Shown: positions 8,274-16,324 of the stretch, piece by piece
Layout of the letters: each line of letters begins with the position of its first letter
Position numbering within the stretch: the first letter of the stretch is position 1
Assembly (NCBI RefSeq): GCF_001424565.1
Contig: NZ_LMOL01000002.1
Span: 39,989 to 79,967, forward strand
Length of the DNA: 39,979 nucleotides
From: Arthrobacter sp. Leaf141
GTDB taxonomy: Bacteria > Actinomycetota > Actinomycetes > Actinomycetales > Micrococcaceae
Reading direction: 5' to 3'
Notes under the pieces: model-generated
Databases searched by the model: none
Told to the model about the DNA's origin: nothing
What the model saw: the letters and a program-made list of their open reading frames with translations, nothing else
Made by a program: the position numbers and the translations under genes

Positions 8274-8924
8274 ATGGATTCACTCGAGTACGACCTGCCC
8301 GCCCTGACCATCCGCCGGATCTCCGTGGGCGAGGTGGACAACAACGTGTACCTGCTGACCGCGAAGGCTACGGGCGCGCAGGTGCTGATCGACGCCGCCG
8401 ACGACCTTCCGGCCATCCAGGGGTTGCTGCAGGACGCGGCAGCGGATACTTCCGCGGAACCCCGGCTGGAACTTATTGCCACCACACACCGGCACTGGGA
8501 CCACGTCCGGGCGCTGGCGGGACTCGTCGCGAAAACAGGCGCAAGGACGGCGGCCGGAACTGACGACGCCCCGGAACTGCCGGTCCCCGTCGATGTCCTC
8601 CTGGCGAACGGGGACGTGGGCAACTTCGACGGCTTCGACCTCACCGCGGTGCACCTGCGCGGCCACACCGCCGGTTCCATCGCATTTGTCTACGAGGACC
8701 CCGACGGGCCCGCCCACATCTTCTCGGGTGACTCGCTGTTCCCCGGCGGCGTGGGCAACACCCACACGGACCCCGCACGGTTTGGCCAGCTGCTGGGGGA
8801 CGTGACCGAGCGGCTGTTCGACGCCTACCCTGATTCCGCCGTCGTCCATCCCGGCCATGGCAAGCCCACCACGCTCGGTGCCGAGCGGCCCAGCCTGCCC
8901 GAATGGCGCGCCCGCGGCTGGTAA
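8274..8924 (+). CDS. Metallo-beta-lactamase-fold hydrolase, 216 aa
   Basis: Cytoplasmic MBL-superfamily hydrolase of glyoxalase II-like type. Metal ligands visible are H72, H74, D76 and H77 in TTHRHWDH, H131 in RGHTAGS, the Asp of FSGDSLFPGGVG, and the His of HPGHGK. All elements of a dinuclear site are present and the ~216-aa length is typical of stand-alone short members. Start ATG at 8274 has no ribosome-binding site but has a -10 element 6 nt upstream. It follows the anti-sigma gene by 35 bp yet seems to have its own promoter. The substrate (for example an S-acyl thiol) cannot be assigned. Confidence 0.85.
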   Translation: MDSLEYDLPALTIRRISVGEVDNNVYLLTAKATGAQVLIDAADDLPAIQGLLQDAAADTSAEPRLELIATTHRHWDHVRALAGLVAKTGARTAAGTDDAPELPVPVDVLLANGDVGNFDGFDLTAVHLRGHTAGSIAFVYEDPDGPAHIFSGDSLFPGGVGNTHTDPARFGQLLGDVTERLFDAYPDSAVVHPGHGKPTTLGAERPSLPEWRARGW

Positions 8925-8940
8925 GCCCCTTAAACACCAA

Positions 8941-8979
8941 GTGCCCCGCACTGCCGTGGTGAACGGCGGTGCGGGGCAC
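8941..8979. terminator. Bidirectional hairpin terminator
   Basis: GTGCCCCGCACTGCCG pairs with CGGCGGTGCGGGGCAC (near-perfect 16-bp arms, 7-nt loop) between the convergent MBL hydrolase and DEAD-box helicase genes. Confidence 0.8.
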
Positions 8980-8999
8980 CTGGACCAGGTCAGAAACCC

Positions 9000-10901
9000 T
9001 TAGCGGCTGCGGCGCTCGTTGGAGGCCGGAGCTGACGCACGGCGGGGGCCGCCGCGTGCGGGACGGCCGGAACCGCCCTTGCCTGCGCCATCCTTGCCGC
9101 CACCGTAGGAGCCGCCGGAGGTGCCGCCGGTGTTGGAGGACCAGACAGCCTTGTTGCCGGCCGAGCCGGCGTTGGCGGAGCCTGCCGCCGAACGCTGGCC
9201 ACCGGTGCGGGCACCGGCAGGAGCACCGGCACGCTGGCCGGTGGCGGGACGGCCGCTGCGCTGGCCACCGGAGGAAGCCGGCCGGCCGGTGCCGCCACGG
9301 GGAGCCTCACTGCGGGTGACGCGTGAGTCCGTGCGGCCGTCCGAACCGCGGCCAGCCGCTGCACGGCCACCTGCCGCGGGGACGTCGTTGCGGTGGGTGC
9401 TGGCAGTGGTGCCGCGGCCCCGGGCGTTGCGGCGGGCCGCAGCTGCCGCGACGGCGCGGTCCTCGTTCTGCTCGCTGACGCGGTCGAAAGCGGCGCGTGC
9501 TTCGGTGCGGCCTTCGAAAGCCACGGCCCGGCGCTCAGCGCGGGGAACGTCGGAACGGACCGGCTCAGCCGAAACCTTGCCGCGTCCGCCACGGCCGCCG
9601 CGGCCGCCTGTGGTGGGTGCAGCCTGGCGGCGTGCGCGCTTGCGCTCGGCGTTGGCACCGGTGGAGGTGCCGCCGCCCTGCTGCGCAGCCTTTTTGGCCA
9701 GCAGGGCCGCACGGGTCCGCGGATCGATCTTGTCGGCCATTTCGCCCACGAGCTCGGCCACCAGGGGTGAGTTGGCGGTGACGCGCTCGAAGTTGACCTC
9801 AACTCCGGCGGCCTTCATCAGCTTCTTGACATCGGACTGCTGCTCCGGGAGGGTCAGCGTGACAACCGTTCCGTCGGAACCAGCGCGGGCGGTACGGCCC
9901 GAGCGGTGCAGGTACGCCTTGTGCTCGGTGGGCGGGTCCACGTGGATGACCAGCTCGACGTCGTCCACGTGCACGCCGCGGGCTGCGACGTCGGTGGCGA
10001 CCAGGACGCGGACATCACCGGAGGAGAATTCGGCAAGGTTGCGGTCGCGGGCGTTCTGCGACAGGTTGCCGTGCAGGTCGACGGCGGGAATGCCGGCGTC
10101 CGTGAGGGTCTTGGCCAGCTTGCGGGCGTGGTGCTTGGTGCGCATAAAGAGGACGCGGCGGCCTGCACCGGACGCGAGCTCAACGATCAGCTGCTTCTTC
10201 ACGGTCTGGTCGTTGACCACCAGGACGTGGTGTTCCATGGTGGTCACCGCTGCCTGCGGATCGTCCACGGAGTGCGTGAGCGGGTTGGACAGGTAACGCT
10301 GGACAATTTTGTCGACGCCGTTGTCCAGGGTTGCGGAGAAGAGCAGGCGCTGGCCCTGGGTGGGGGTCATGTCCATGAGCTTCTTGACCACGGGCAGGAA
10401 GCCCAGGTCAGCCATGTGGTCGGCCTCGTCGAGGACGGTGATTTCCACGGCCTCAAGGGTAAGGATGCGCTGGCGGATGAGGTCCTCCAGCCGGCCCGGG
10501 CAGGCGATGACAATGTCGACGCCGGCGCGCAGCGCCTTTTCCTGCCGGGCCTGGGAGATGCCGCCGTAGATCACGGTGGTGTTCAGGCCGGCAGCCTTGG
10601 CCAGCGGCTCGATGGTGGCGTTGATCTGGGTGGCCAGCTCACGGGTGGGTGCAAGGACCAGGCCCATGGGGCGGCCGGGCTTGCGGAAGTGCTTGGCTTC
10701 CCGCTCAGCGAGTCGTGCTACAAGCGGGATGGCGAAAGCGATGGTTTTACCGGAGCCGGTCCGGCCGCGGCCCAGGACGTCTCGTCCGGACAGCGTGTCC
10801 GGAAGGGTCTTGACCTGGATGGGGAACGGCTCAACAATTCCCTGCGCGGTAAGGGTGTCTGCAAGTGCCTTGGGAGTTCCGAGGGCAGCGAAAGTAGTCA
10901 T
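9000..10901 (-). CDS. DEAD-box ATP-dependent RNA helicase, 633 aa
   Basis: RNA helicase of the RhlE/DeaD type that probably unwinds structured RNA during cold stress, ribosome assembly or RNA decay. Motifs in order: Q-motif region FPIQ (~26-29), Walker A RTGSGKT (47-53), PTRELA (~85-90), CPGR in place of TPGR (~134-137), DEAD (158-161), SAT (189-191), and HRSGRTAR (332-339). The C-terminal ~230 residues are a low-complexity Arg/Gly/Ser/Ala tail with many RGG-like and GGRGGR runs, likely RNA-binding and disordered. The start ATG at 10901 has only a weak ribosome-binding site. Upstream on the same strand lies a 250-nt leader with an upstream ORF and a terminator-like structure, suggesting regulated expression. 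Confidence 0.93.
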   Translation of the reverse strand: MTTFAALGTPKALADTLTAQGIVEPFPIQVKTLPDTLSGRDVLGRGRTGSGKTIAFAIPLVARLAEREAKHFRKPGRPMGLVLAPTRELATQINATIEPLAKAAGLNTTVIYGGISQARQEKALRAGVDIVIACPGRLEDLIRQRILTLEAVEITVLDEADHMADLGFLPVVKKLMDMTPTQGQRLLFSATLDNGVDKIVQRYLSNPLTHSVDDPQAAVTTMEHHVLVVNDQTVKKQLIVELASGAGRRVLFMRTKHHARKLAKTLTDAGIPAVDLHGNLSQNARDRNLAEFSSGDVRVLVATDVAARGVHVDDVELVIHVDPPTEHKAYLHRSGRTARAGSDGTVVTLTLPEQQSDVKKLMKAAGVEVNFERVTANSPLVAELVGEMADKIDPRTRAALLAKKAAQQGGGTSTGANAERKRARRQAAPTTGGRGGRGGRGKVSAEPVRSDVPRAERRAVAFEGRTEARAAFDRVSEQNEDRAVAAAAARRNARGRGTTASTHRNDVPAAGGRAAAGRGSDGRTDSRVTRSEAPRGGTGRPASSGGQRSGRPATGQRAGAPAGARTGGQRSAAGSANAGSAGNKAVWSSNTGGTSGGSYGGGKDGAGKGGSGRPARGGPRRASAPASNERRSR

Positions 10902-11073
10902 GTATTTATACGGTCTTTCAGGCGGTATCCAGGCGGATATCGGCCCCCGGCGCCGGTTGGACCAGGGGTTCGCCGAAGAAAAGTCAGGTGATCAACCGGG
11001 CCGCTGCATAAAAGGGCAGCCGGCCGGGACCAAATGGAACGCGTTCATCGACGCAGGATGTGCCTCTCACATG

Positions 11074-11139
11074 AAAAAACCCACTTCCCGGTTCCGGGAC
11101 TCCGCGGCATCCGCAGGGGATTTCAGGGGAGAAAGTGGG
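11074..11139 (-). terminator. Attenuator-like hairpin with U tract
   Basis: On the minus strand CCCACTT (11139-11133) pairs with AAGTGGG (11086-11080), followed directly by TTTTTT (11079-11074). The enclosed segment can form two small hairpins, GCGG-ATG-CCGC and CCCG-loop-CGGG. The 5' half of the closing stem lies inside the upstream ORF, so translation of that ORF would compete with stem formation. No complete minus-strand gene precedes it, so a regulatory role for the helicase or the end of a short RNA is more likely than ordinary termination. Confidence 0.5.
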
Positions 11140-11152
11140 CATCACTGCACAT
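11123..11152 (-). CDS. Possible 9-aa leader peptide (upstream ORF)
   Basis: ATG at 11152 encodes MCSDAHFLP and then stops. GGAGGA lies 6-7 nt upstream at ideal distance, the best ribosome-binding site in this leader. Codons 5-7 (GCC CAC TTT) form the 5' side of the attenuator stem. If the -10-like TAGACT at 11169-11164 is used, the transcript would start only ~5 nt before the ATG and lose the ribosome-binding site, so an upstream promoter is more likely. Composition (Cys2, His6, Phe7) gives no clear amino-acid signal. Confidence 0.4.
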   Translation of the reverse strand: MCSDAHFLP

Positions 11153-11303
11153 CAAGTTCCTCCAGTCTAGCATCCCCCGCCCGCGACCCTTCCGGAACGC
11201 GCCTCCGGGCCGCTGGCAAGGGCCGTAAAACCCGTTGTGGAGGCAGGGCGCCAAAGCTGGTCCGGGCGTTGCCTTTGGGGGCGCCGCGGGGCAGGCTTGA
11301 GGC

Positions 11304-12014
11304 ATGAGCGAACACGCGGCGCACCAGCAGGGAACGCACGACGCCGGGACCTCCGCCGAAGTGATCGGCACCGGGGCCACGGCCGCCGAATGGGACGAAC
11401 GGTACCGTTCCAAGGCGCAGGTCTGGTCCGGTAAACCCAATCCCCAACTGGTCCGTGAGGCCGGCAGCCTGCGGCCCGGGAAAGCCCTGGACCTTGGCGC
11501 CGGGGAAGGTGCGGACGCCATCTGGCTGGCACACCAGGGCTGGCACGTAACCGCCGTCGACGTGTCCGCCGTGGCACTGGAACGCGCGCAGGCGCACGCC
11601 GCAGCCGCCCATAAAAAGGCCACCGACGAAGGCATTGCGGGCCGGATCGCCTGGCAGCAGGCGGATCTGGCCCATTGGCAGCCGGAGGGCCAGTACGAGC
11701 TGGTCACCTCCCAGTTCCTGCACTCCCAGGACCTGGCCTGGCAGGTCCCGCTGCGGGCAGCCGCTGCCGCGGTCAAGCCGGGCGGCACACTGCTGGTGGT
11801 GGGGCACCACCCGGACAAACTGCCCCCGTGGGGCGGCGCCCACACCCACGACGGAATGTTCTACACCTGCGAGGACCTGGCCAGGGAGCTGTCGCTGGAT
11901 GCCGCGGAGTGGCAGATCGAGGTGCTCACCACCCGCGACCGTCCCATCACCGGACCTGAGGGCCAGGAGTTCACCATCGCCGACGTGGTGCTGCGCGCCA
12001 CCCGGCTGCTATAG
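11304..12014 (+). CDS. Class I SAM-dependent methyltransferase, 236 aa
   Basis: Rossmann-fold methyltransferase with motif I ALDLGAGEGADAIWLA (residues 61-76), the acidic end of strand 2 in VTAVDVS (~84), the motif II-like QADLAHW (~118), and the post-motif LKPGG-like VKPGGTLLVVGHHP (~160). It resembles the small TehB/UbiE-like proteins often annotated as tellurite-resistance or thiol methyltransferases. The N-terminal ~28 residues are poorly conserved-looking. Start ATG at 11304 has a weak GAGG close by. It is monocistronic and convergent with the MFS exporter gene; the acceptor substrate is unknown. Confidence 0.85.
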   Translation: MSEHAAHQQGTHDAGTSAEVIGTGATAAEWDERYRSKAQVWSGKPNPQLVREAGSLRPGKALDLGAGEGADAIWLAHQGWHVTAVDVSAVALERAQAHAAAAHKKATDEGIAGRIAWQQADLAHWQPEGQYELVTSQFLHSQDLAWQVPLRAAAAAVKPGGTLLVVGHHPDKLPPWGGAHTHDGMFYTCEDLARELSLDAAEWQIEVLTTRDRPITGPEGQEFTIADVVLRATRLL

Positions 12015-12071
12015 CCGGCGGCCAGCAGCAGGACCCGGACTCCGGCTCGGATCCCAGCCCGGGAAAGCCCC

Positions 12072-13505
12072 CTACCGAACCCGTGCTGCCTTCCGCGCCG
12101 GCCGGTCCGCCGCGGGGATCCGGGGCGCCACCACCACGGCAATGGCCGCCAGCAGGGCCGCCAGCCCAAACACGCCCACAAAGCTGCCGCCCATCGCCGC
12201 CAACCCGGTGAAGATGATTGCCGTGGCCGCCAGGGCCAGGGCCCCGCCCAACGAGTCGGCGATGCTCATCGCGGAGCTGTTGAAGCCCTGGGTCGCTTTG
12301 GTGGACAACGCCAGGGTGAGGACGCTGAGCCGCGGATACACCAGCCCCATTCCCGCTCCGGCAAACACCCAACCGGCAATGGCCACAGCCGCCGGCCAGT
12401 CCAGCCACGTGGTCACCAGCGCCACCACCACTGCGCCAAACACGGCTGCGGAGCCAATCCGGATGGCCGTGCGGTGGGCCAGCCGCTCCCCAAGCCTGCC
12501 CTGCACGGTGGAAGCCCCCGCCCAGGCCAGCGCGCCAACGGTCAACGTCAGCCCGGCGAACTGCGGTGAAAAGCCGTACCGCTCGATCAGCAGGTAGGGC
12601 AGGTACACCTCGGTGCCGAAGAACGCAGCGGAAACCAGGCCCCGGACCAGGATGACGCTGGGCAGCCCGCGGCGCGCCCGAAGGGTCCCGCCGGGAACCA
12701 GCGGGCGGACCGCCACCAGGGCCACGGCGACTGCCGCTGCTGCTAACAGGACGGGCGCCGCGGCAAAGCCGTCCACCCGGACCCCTGCGGACAGGTTCAA
12801 CCCGAGCACGGCCAGCGCTGCCAGCGCCGCCCAGGCCAGCCGCCCGAATTCCCAAGGCGGCAGCACGGACCCGGCAGGTTCGTGCCGGCCCATCCCGCGG
12901 AGGGCCGGGACCAGCATGGCCAGGGCGGGGACCACCAGGAACACCACGCCCAGGAACACCCAGTGCCAGCTCAGGGCGCTCGCCACCACACCGGCGGCGA
13001 AGGGACCCACCAGGGACGGGATCACCCAGGCCGCGGAGAATGCGGCAAAGATCCTGGGGTGCAGCGCCGCCGGGTACACCCGCGCCACCATCACGTAAAG
13101 CGCCACCGTGATGGCGCCGCCGCCCAGGCCCTGCACCAGCCGGCCGGCCACCAGGACCGGCATGGTGAGGGCAGTCCCGGCGATCAGCAGCCCCACCACA
13201 AACATGGCCACGGAGAGGTAGAGCGGGGCTGTAGGGCCCCTGCGGTCGGACCAGTTTCCGGCGGCCACCATTCCCATGACGCCGGTGGCCAGTGGCCCTG
13301 CGAAGGCCAGGGCGTACAGGGCGGCGCCGTCCAGTTCCCGGCTGACCAGCGGCATGATAGTGGTCACCGCCAGGGACTCGAAGGCGCTCAGGAACACCAG
13401 TGCGCAGGCGCCGATGGTGACCCACACGTGCGGGCGCTGGAGGATTCCCGGGCTGGCGGGGTCTTGCGGTTTTTCGAGCACGGGTTGGGCCTGTTCGGTG
13501 GTCAT
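12072..13505 (-). CDS. MFS drug-type exporter under SoxR control, 477 aa
   Basis: Major facilitator protein with about 14 hydrophobic segments, in the DHA2-like drug:H+ antiporter group. Visible are motif A (GNWSDRRGP between TM2 and TM3), AGRLVQGLGGGAI in TM4, and the motif C-like IPSLVGPFAAGVVA in TM5. It is transcribed divergently from soxR across an 86-bp gap holding a SoxR-type operator between a TTGACC -35 and a TAGCGT -10 spaced by 19 bp. The predicted transcription start is at or within a base of the ATG, so the mRNA is probably leaderless. Likely role: efflux of redox-cycling compounds, such as phenazine- or quinone-like molecules; this is inferred from the regulator. Confidence 0.9.
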   Translation of the reverse strand: MTTEQAQPVLEKPQDPASPGILQRPHVWVTIGACALVFLSAFESLAVTTIMPLVSRELDGAALYALAFAGPLATGVMGMVAAGNWSDRRGPTAPLYLSVAMFVVGLLIAGTALTMPVLVAGRLVQGLGGGAITVALYVMVARVYPAALHPRIFAAFSAAWVIPSLVGPFAAGVVASALSWHWVFLGVVFLVVPALAMLVPALRGMGRHEPAGSVLPPWEFGRLAWAALAALAVLGLNLSAGVRVDGFAAAPVLLAAAAVAVALVAVRPLVPGGTLRARRGLPSVILVRGLVSAAFFGTEVYLPYLLIERYGFSPQFAGLTLTVGALAWAGASTVQGRLGERLAHRTAIRIGSAAVFGAVVVALVTTWLDWPAAVAIAGWVFAGAGMGLVYPRLSVLTLALSTKATQGFNSSAMSIADSLGGALALAATAIIFTGLAAMGGSFVGVFGLAALLAAIAVVVAPRIPAADRPARKAARVR

Positions 13506-13512
13506 GGAGGCT

Positions 13513-13543
13513 ACGCTAAGACCTCAACCAAGGTTGAGGTCAA
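13513..13543 (-). promoter_or_regulatory. SoxR-type operator in a 19-bp-spacer promoter
   Basis: The inverted repeat CCTCAACC-AA-GGTTGAGG, within a 22-bp element at 13520-13541, closely resembles the known E. coli SoxR box (CCTCAAGTTAACTTGAGG). On the minus strand it is embedded between TTGACC (13543-13538) and TAGCGT (13518-13513) with a 19-bp spacer, the overlong spacing expected of MerR/SoxR-activated promoters. Confidence 0.9.
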
Positions 13544-13591
13544 AAGCGCAGCGGGTGCCTGCCTGCGGGCGGCAACGGGTTTGGGGGAAGC

Positions 13592-14077
13592 ATGGCACAT
13601 GAGGCGGCAACGGCGCACCAGCTCCTGGGCGTCGGCGAGGTGTCGCGCCGCAGCGGCGTCTCGGCGTCGGCCCTGCATTTCTATGAACGCAACGGGCTGG
13701 TCAGTTCCGAACGGACGGCCGGAAACCAGCGGCGCTACCGGCGGGACACCCTGCGGCGGGTGGCGTTCATCCGGGTGTCGCAGCGCGTGGGGATTCCGTT
13801 GAAGGACATCCTGGCTGCGCTGGAGTCCCTGCCGGAGAGCCGCACCCCCACCAAACGCGACTGGGAACGGCTGTCCCGGCTGTGGCGGTCCGAGCTGGAT
13901 GCCCGCATCGCGGCGCTGGAACACCTCCGGCACGATCTGGACGGCTGCATCGGCTGCGGTTGCCTCAGCCTGAAATCCTGCCAGCTGCAGAACCCGGGGG
14001 ACGCATTGGCGGGCGACGGCGACGGGCCGGTCAGGTGGCGCAGCCCCGGCGCGGCCCGCCCGCATCAGTCCACGTAG
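13592..14077 (+). CDS. soxR: SoxR redox-sensing MerR-family regulator, 161 aa
   Basis: MerR-family transcription factor. The N-terminal winged helix (residues ~12-80) has VGEVSRRSGVSASALHFYERNGL and the RRYRRDTLRRV wing. A dimerisation helix follows, then the [2Fe-2S] site C119-x2-C122-x-C124-x5-C130 in CIGCGCLSLKSCQLQNPGD. These four cysteines fall at the same residue numbers as in E. coli SoxR. GGGGGAAGC precedes the ATG. In actinobacteria SoxR senses redox-active metabolites and activates exporters rather than soxS; the divergent MFS gene and its SoxR box fit this. The C-terminal ~20 residues are Gly/Arg/Pro-rich and overlap the convergent MFS gene by 13 bp. Confidence 0.95.
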   Translation: MAHEAATAHQLLGVGEVSRRSGVSASALHFYERNGLVSSERTAGNQRRYRRDTLRRVAFIRVSQRVGIPLKDILAALESLPESRTPTKRDWERLSRLWRSELDARIAALEHLRHDLDGCIGCGCLSLKSCQLQNPGDALAGDGDGPVRWRSPGAARPHQST

Positions 14078-15321
14078 CGGCGGATGCCGGCGCGGTAGCC
14101 GAATACCGCTGCGAGCGCGCCCACCAGCAGGAACATGATGCCAGCGGCAGTGAAAGAGCCGGTGGCCTGATGGAGTTGGCCCACCAGCAGCGTTCCGGTG
14201 GAGCCAAGCCCATAGCCCACGCCCTGCATCATGCCGGACAGGTGGGCTGCGGTGTGGCCATCGCGGGTGCGGAGCATGATCATGGTCAACGCGACGGCGG
14301 TGAGGCTGCCCTGCCCCAGCCCCAGCAAGCCGGCCCAGGCCCACACCAGGTCCAGCGGGCCGAAGATACTCAGCGCGAACCCGCCGCCGGTCATCAGCGC
14401 CACCACCGTGTTGATGGCCCGCTGGTCCCGGAACCGCGCGGCCAGGGCCGGGGCGAACAGGGAGCCCAGCATCTGCAGGCCGATACTGACGGAGACCATC
14501 AGCCCGGCTGTGGCACCGTCCACGCCGCGCTCGCGGAGGATGGGCGCCAGCCAGGCGAAGACACTGAAGGACATCATCGCCTGCAGCACCATAAACAGCG
14601 TGACCTGCCAGGCCACCGGGGACCGCCACACGTTGGCGCCCCCGCTGTGGACCCGCAGCCGGGCCGGCCGGCTGCGGAGGGCGGCGGGCAGGAAGAGGAG
14701 AAGGACGACGGCGGCCGGCACCGCCCAGGCCCACAGCGCCACGGTCCACTCCCCTGTGGCCGTGTACACGGGGTAGGTGAAGCCGGCGCCGAGGGCTGCG
14801 GACGCGCAGATGGCCGTGGTGTACAGCCCGCCCATCAGGCCCAGCCGGTGCGGAAAGTCCCGTTTCACCAGCCCCGGCAGGAGCACGTTGCACAGGGCGA
14901 TCGCGGCGCCGCAGGCCGCGGTGCCGGCGAGGAGGGCGGGCAGGTGTCCGGCCCCGGGTCCACTGGTCCCGGGTCCGCCGGCCGGTCGCAGCAGGAGCCC
15001 CGCGGTGAGGACCGCCATGGCGCCGAGCAGCACCCGCTCCGGCCCGAACCGGCGGGCCAGTACGGGCGCCAGCGGCGCAAACACCCCCAGCAGCGTGACC
15101 GGCACGGTGGTCAGGACCACCACCGCCCAGCCGGGGAGTGCTGCCTGCGCGGTGATTTCCGGCAGGATTGCGGAGAAGCTGGAGAACACGGTGCGCAGGT
15201 TCAGCCCGATCAGCACCAGGCACACACCCAGGTAGATGGCCTGCCGCCTGCTGGCGGGCGGGGCATCGCCGCCGGTGCCGGTCCGGGGCCGGCCCGCGGC
15301 ACGGGCTGCTGCTTCGCTCAC
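14065..15321 (-). CDS. CynX/NimT-type MFS transporter, 418 aa
   Basis: Major facilitator superfamily carrier with about 12 hydrophobic segments. GLNLRTVFSSFSAILPEI in TM1 and the PLAPVLARRFGPERVL loop match the cyanate-permease (CynX/NimT) branch, whose substrates are mostly unknown. The frame is open to 15474, but the upstream part has no membrane or transporter features. GTG at 15321 (SEAAARAAG) is preferred: it follows a TGT-AAGAAT extended -10-like element by 6 nt, suggesting a leaderless mRNA. It ends inside the convergent soxR end and is divergent from trmB. No cyanase gene is nearby, so a cyanate role is not supported. Confidence 0.85.
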   Translation of the reverse strand: MSEAAARAAGRPRTGTGGDAPPASRRQAIYLGVCLVLIGLNLRTVFSSFSAILPEITAQAALPGWAVVVLTTVPVTLLGVFAPLAPVLARRFGPERVLLGAMAVLTAGLLLRPAGGPGTSGPGAGHLPALLAGTAACGAAIALCNVLLPGLVKRDFPHRLGLMGGLYTTAICASAALGAGFTYPVYTATGEWTVALWAWAVPAAVVLLLFLPAALRSRPARLRVHSGGANVWRSPVAWQVTLFMVLQAMMSFSVFAWLAPILRERGVDGATAGLMVSVSIGLQMLGSLFAPALAARFRDQRAINTVVALMTGGGFALSIFGPLDLVWAWAGLLGLGQGSLTAVALTMIMLRTRDGHTAAHLSGMMQGVGYGLGSTGTLLVGQLHQATGSFTAAGIMFLLVGALAAVFGYRAGIRRYVD

Positions 15322-15381
15322 CCGCCCATTCTTACAGGCTGCGTGGCCGCCGCCGGAAACCGCTCCGGGGTGCCCGGGAGT

Positions 15382-15387
15382 TATTCT
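15382..15387 (+). promoter_or_regulatory. -10 element giving a leaderless or near-leaderless trmB mRNA
   Basis: TATTCT ends 7 nt before the trmB ATG at 15395, so transcription likely starts at the start codon even though GGAGGGG is also present immediately upstream. Confidence 0.45.
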
Positions 15388-15394
15388 GGAGGGG

Positions 15395-16324
15395 ATGAGT
15401 GAATCCCCAGAATCCCCCCAGCAGCCGCATGTCCCCCGGCCCGTGACGCCCGGGACCCAGGCCTCGTTCGGCACCTACGGCGGCCGGCCGGTCAGCTTTG
15501 TGCGCCGCGGCACTCGCCTGCAGGGCCGCCGGCAGGCAGCCTGGGAGGAGCACGCGGAGCGTTGGGCCGTGGATGTGCCCCGGCACATCGCCAACACGTC
15601 GGTCCACCCGGACTACACGTTCGACGCGCAGGCGGAGTTTGGCCGCACCGCTCCATTGATTGTGGAAATCGGCTCAGGGCTGGGCGATGCCATCTGCCAC
15701 GCCGCAGAGGAAAACCCGGACACCGACTTCCTGGCCGTTGAGGTGTACACCCCCGGCTTGGCCAACACCATCATCAAAATCAACAGCCGCGGCCTGAAGA
15801 ACGTCCGCGTGGTGGAGGCCAACGCTCCCGAGGTCCTGGCCACCATGCTGCCGGCAGGGTCCGTCAGCGAACTGTGGGTGTTTTTCCCGGACCCCTGGCA
15901 TAAGTCCCGGCACCACAAACGCCGCCTGATCCAGCCCGAATTTGCGGACCTGGCCGCCCGGGCGCTCAAACCGGGCGGGCTGTGGCGCATTGCCACCGAC
16001 TGGTCGAACTACGCCGTGCACGTCCGGGACGTCCTGGCGGATTCCGTGGACTTCGAGAACCTGCACACCGGCCAGCGCCGCGGCCCCGAGAGCCCGCTGA
16101 CCCAGGTGTGGCAGTCCGGCGTCGAATCCCTGGTGGGCGGCGCCCCGGTCCGTGAGGGCCGGGCACCGGTCAGCACCGAACACACCGGCCCCAACGAAGG
16201 CATCGACGAAACCGGTGGCTGGGCGCCCCGCTTCGAAGGCCGGGTCCGCACCAGCTTCGAGGCCAAGGCGCACGAGGCCGGCCGGCTGATCTTCGACCTC
16301 TGTTACCGGCGCCGGCTCAGCTGA
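15395..16324 (+). CDS. trmB: tRNA (guanine-N7-)-methyltransferase TrmB, 309 aa
   Basis: Makes m7G46 in the variable loop of tRNA, using SAM. Motif I IVEIGSGLGDAI (89-100), the acidic residue in AVEVYTPG (~115-121), and the diagnostic FPDPWHKSRHHKRRL (164-178) are present, as is a C-terminal TSFEAKAHEAGR region. The protein is longer than E. coli TrmB (~240 aa), with an N-terminal extension of ~60 residues and an insert (~240-280) typical of actinobacterial versions. The frame is open upstream to 15236, but ATG at 15395 has the promoter and GGAGGGG immediately before it. It converges with and overlaps the next minus-strand gene by 8 bp. Confidence 0.95.
   Translation: MSESPESPQQPHVPRPVTPGTQASFGTYGGRPVSFVRRGTRLQGRRQAAWEEHAERWAVDVPRHIANTSVHPDYTFDAQAEFGRTAPLIVEIGSGLGDAICHAAEENPDTDFLAVEVYTPGLANTIIKINSRGLKNVRVVEANAPEVLATMLPAGSVSELWVFFPDPWHKSRHHKRRLIQPEFADLAARALKPGGLWRIATDWSNYAVHVRDVLADSVDFENLHTGQRRGPESPLTQVWQSGVESLVGGAPVREGRAPVSTEHTGPNEGIDETGGWAPRFEGRVRTSFEAKAHEAGRLIFDLCYRRRLS

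Larger units (their letters stand above)
10902..11303 (-). promoter_or_regulatory. Structured leader region upstream of the helicase gene
   Basis: This 402-bp gap separates the divergent helicase and methyltransferase genes. On the minus strand, in order, it holds an extended -10-like TGC-TAGACT (11172-11164), GGAGG, a 9-codon upstream ORF, a branched hairpin ending in six T residues, and about 170 nt of further leader down to the helicase ATG. The plus-strand part next to the methyltransferase (about 11180-11303) shows no clear promoter. Confidence 0.45.

Noticed and set aside
11971..13425. 484-codon frame overlapping the MFS exporter on the same strand
   Set aside because: Gly/Arg/Ala-rich out-of-frame translation; the 12072-13505 frame has MFS motifs and the promoter.
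14065..15321. Naming the MFS carrier a cyanate transporter
   Set aside because: The family resemblance is clear, but no cyanase or related gene is nearby and substrates of this branch are diverse.
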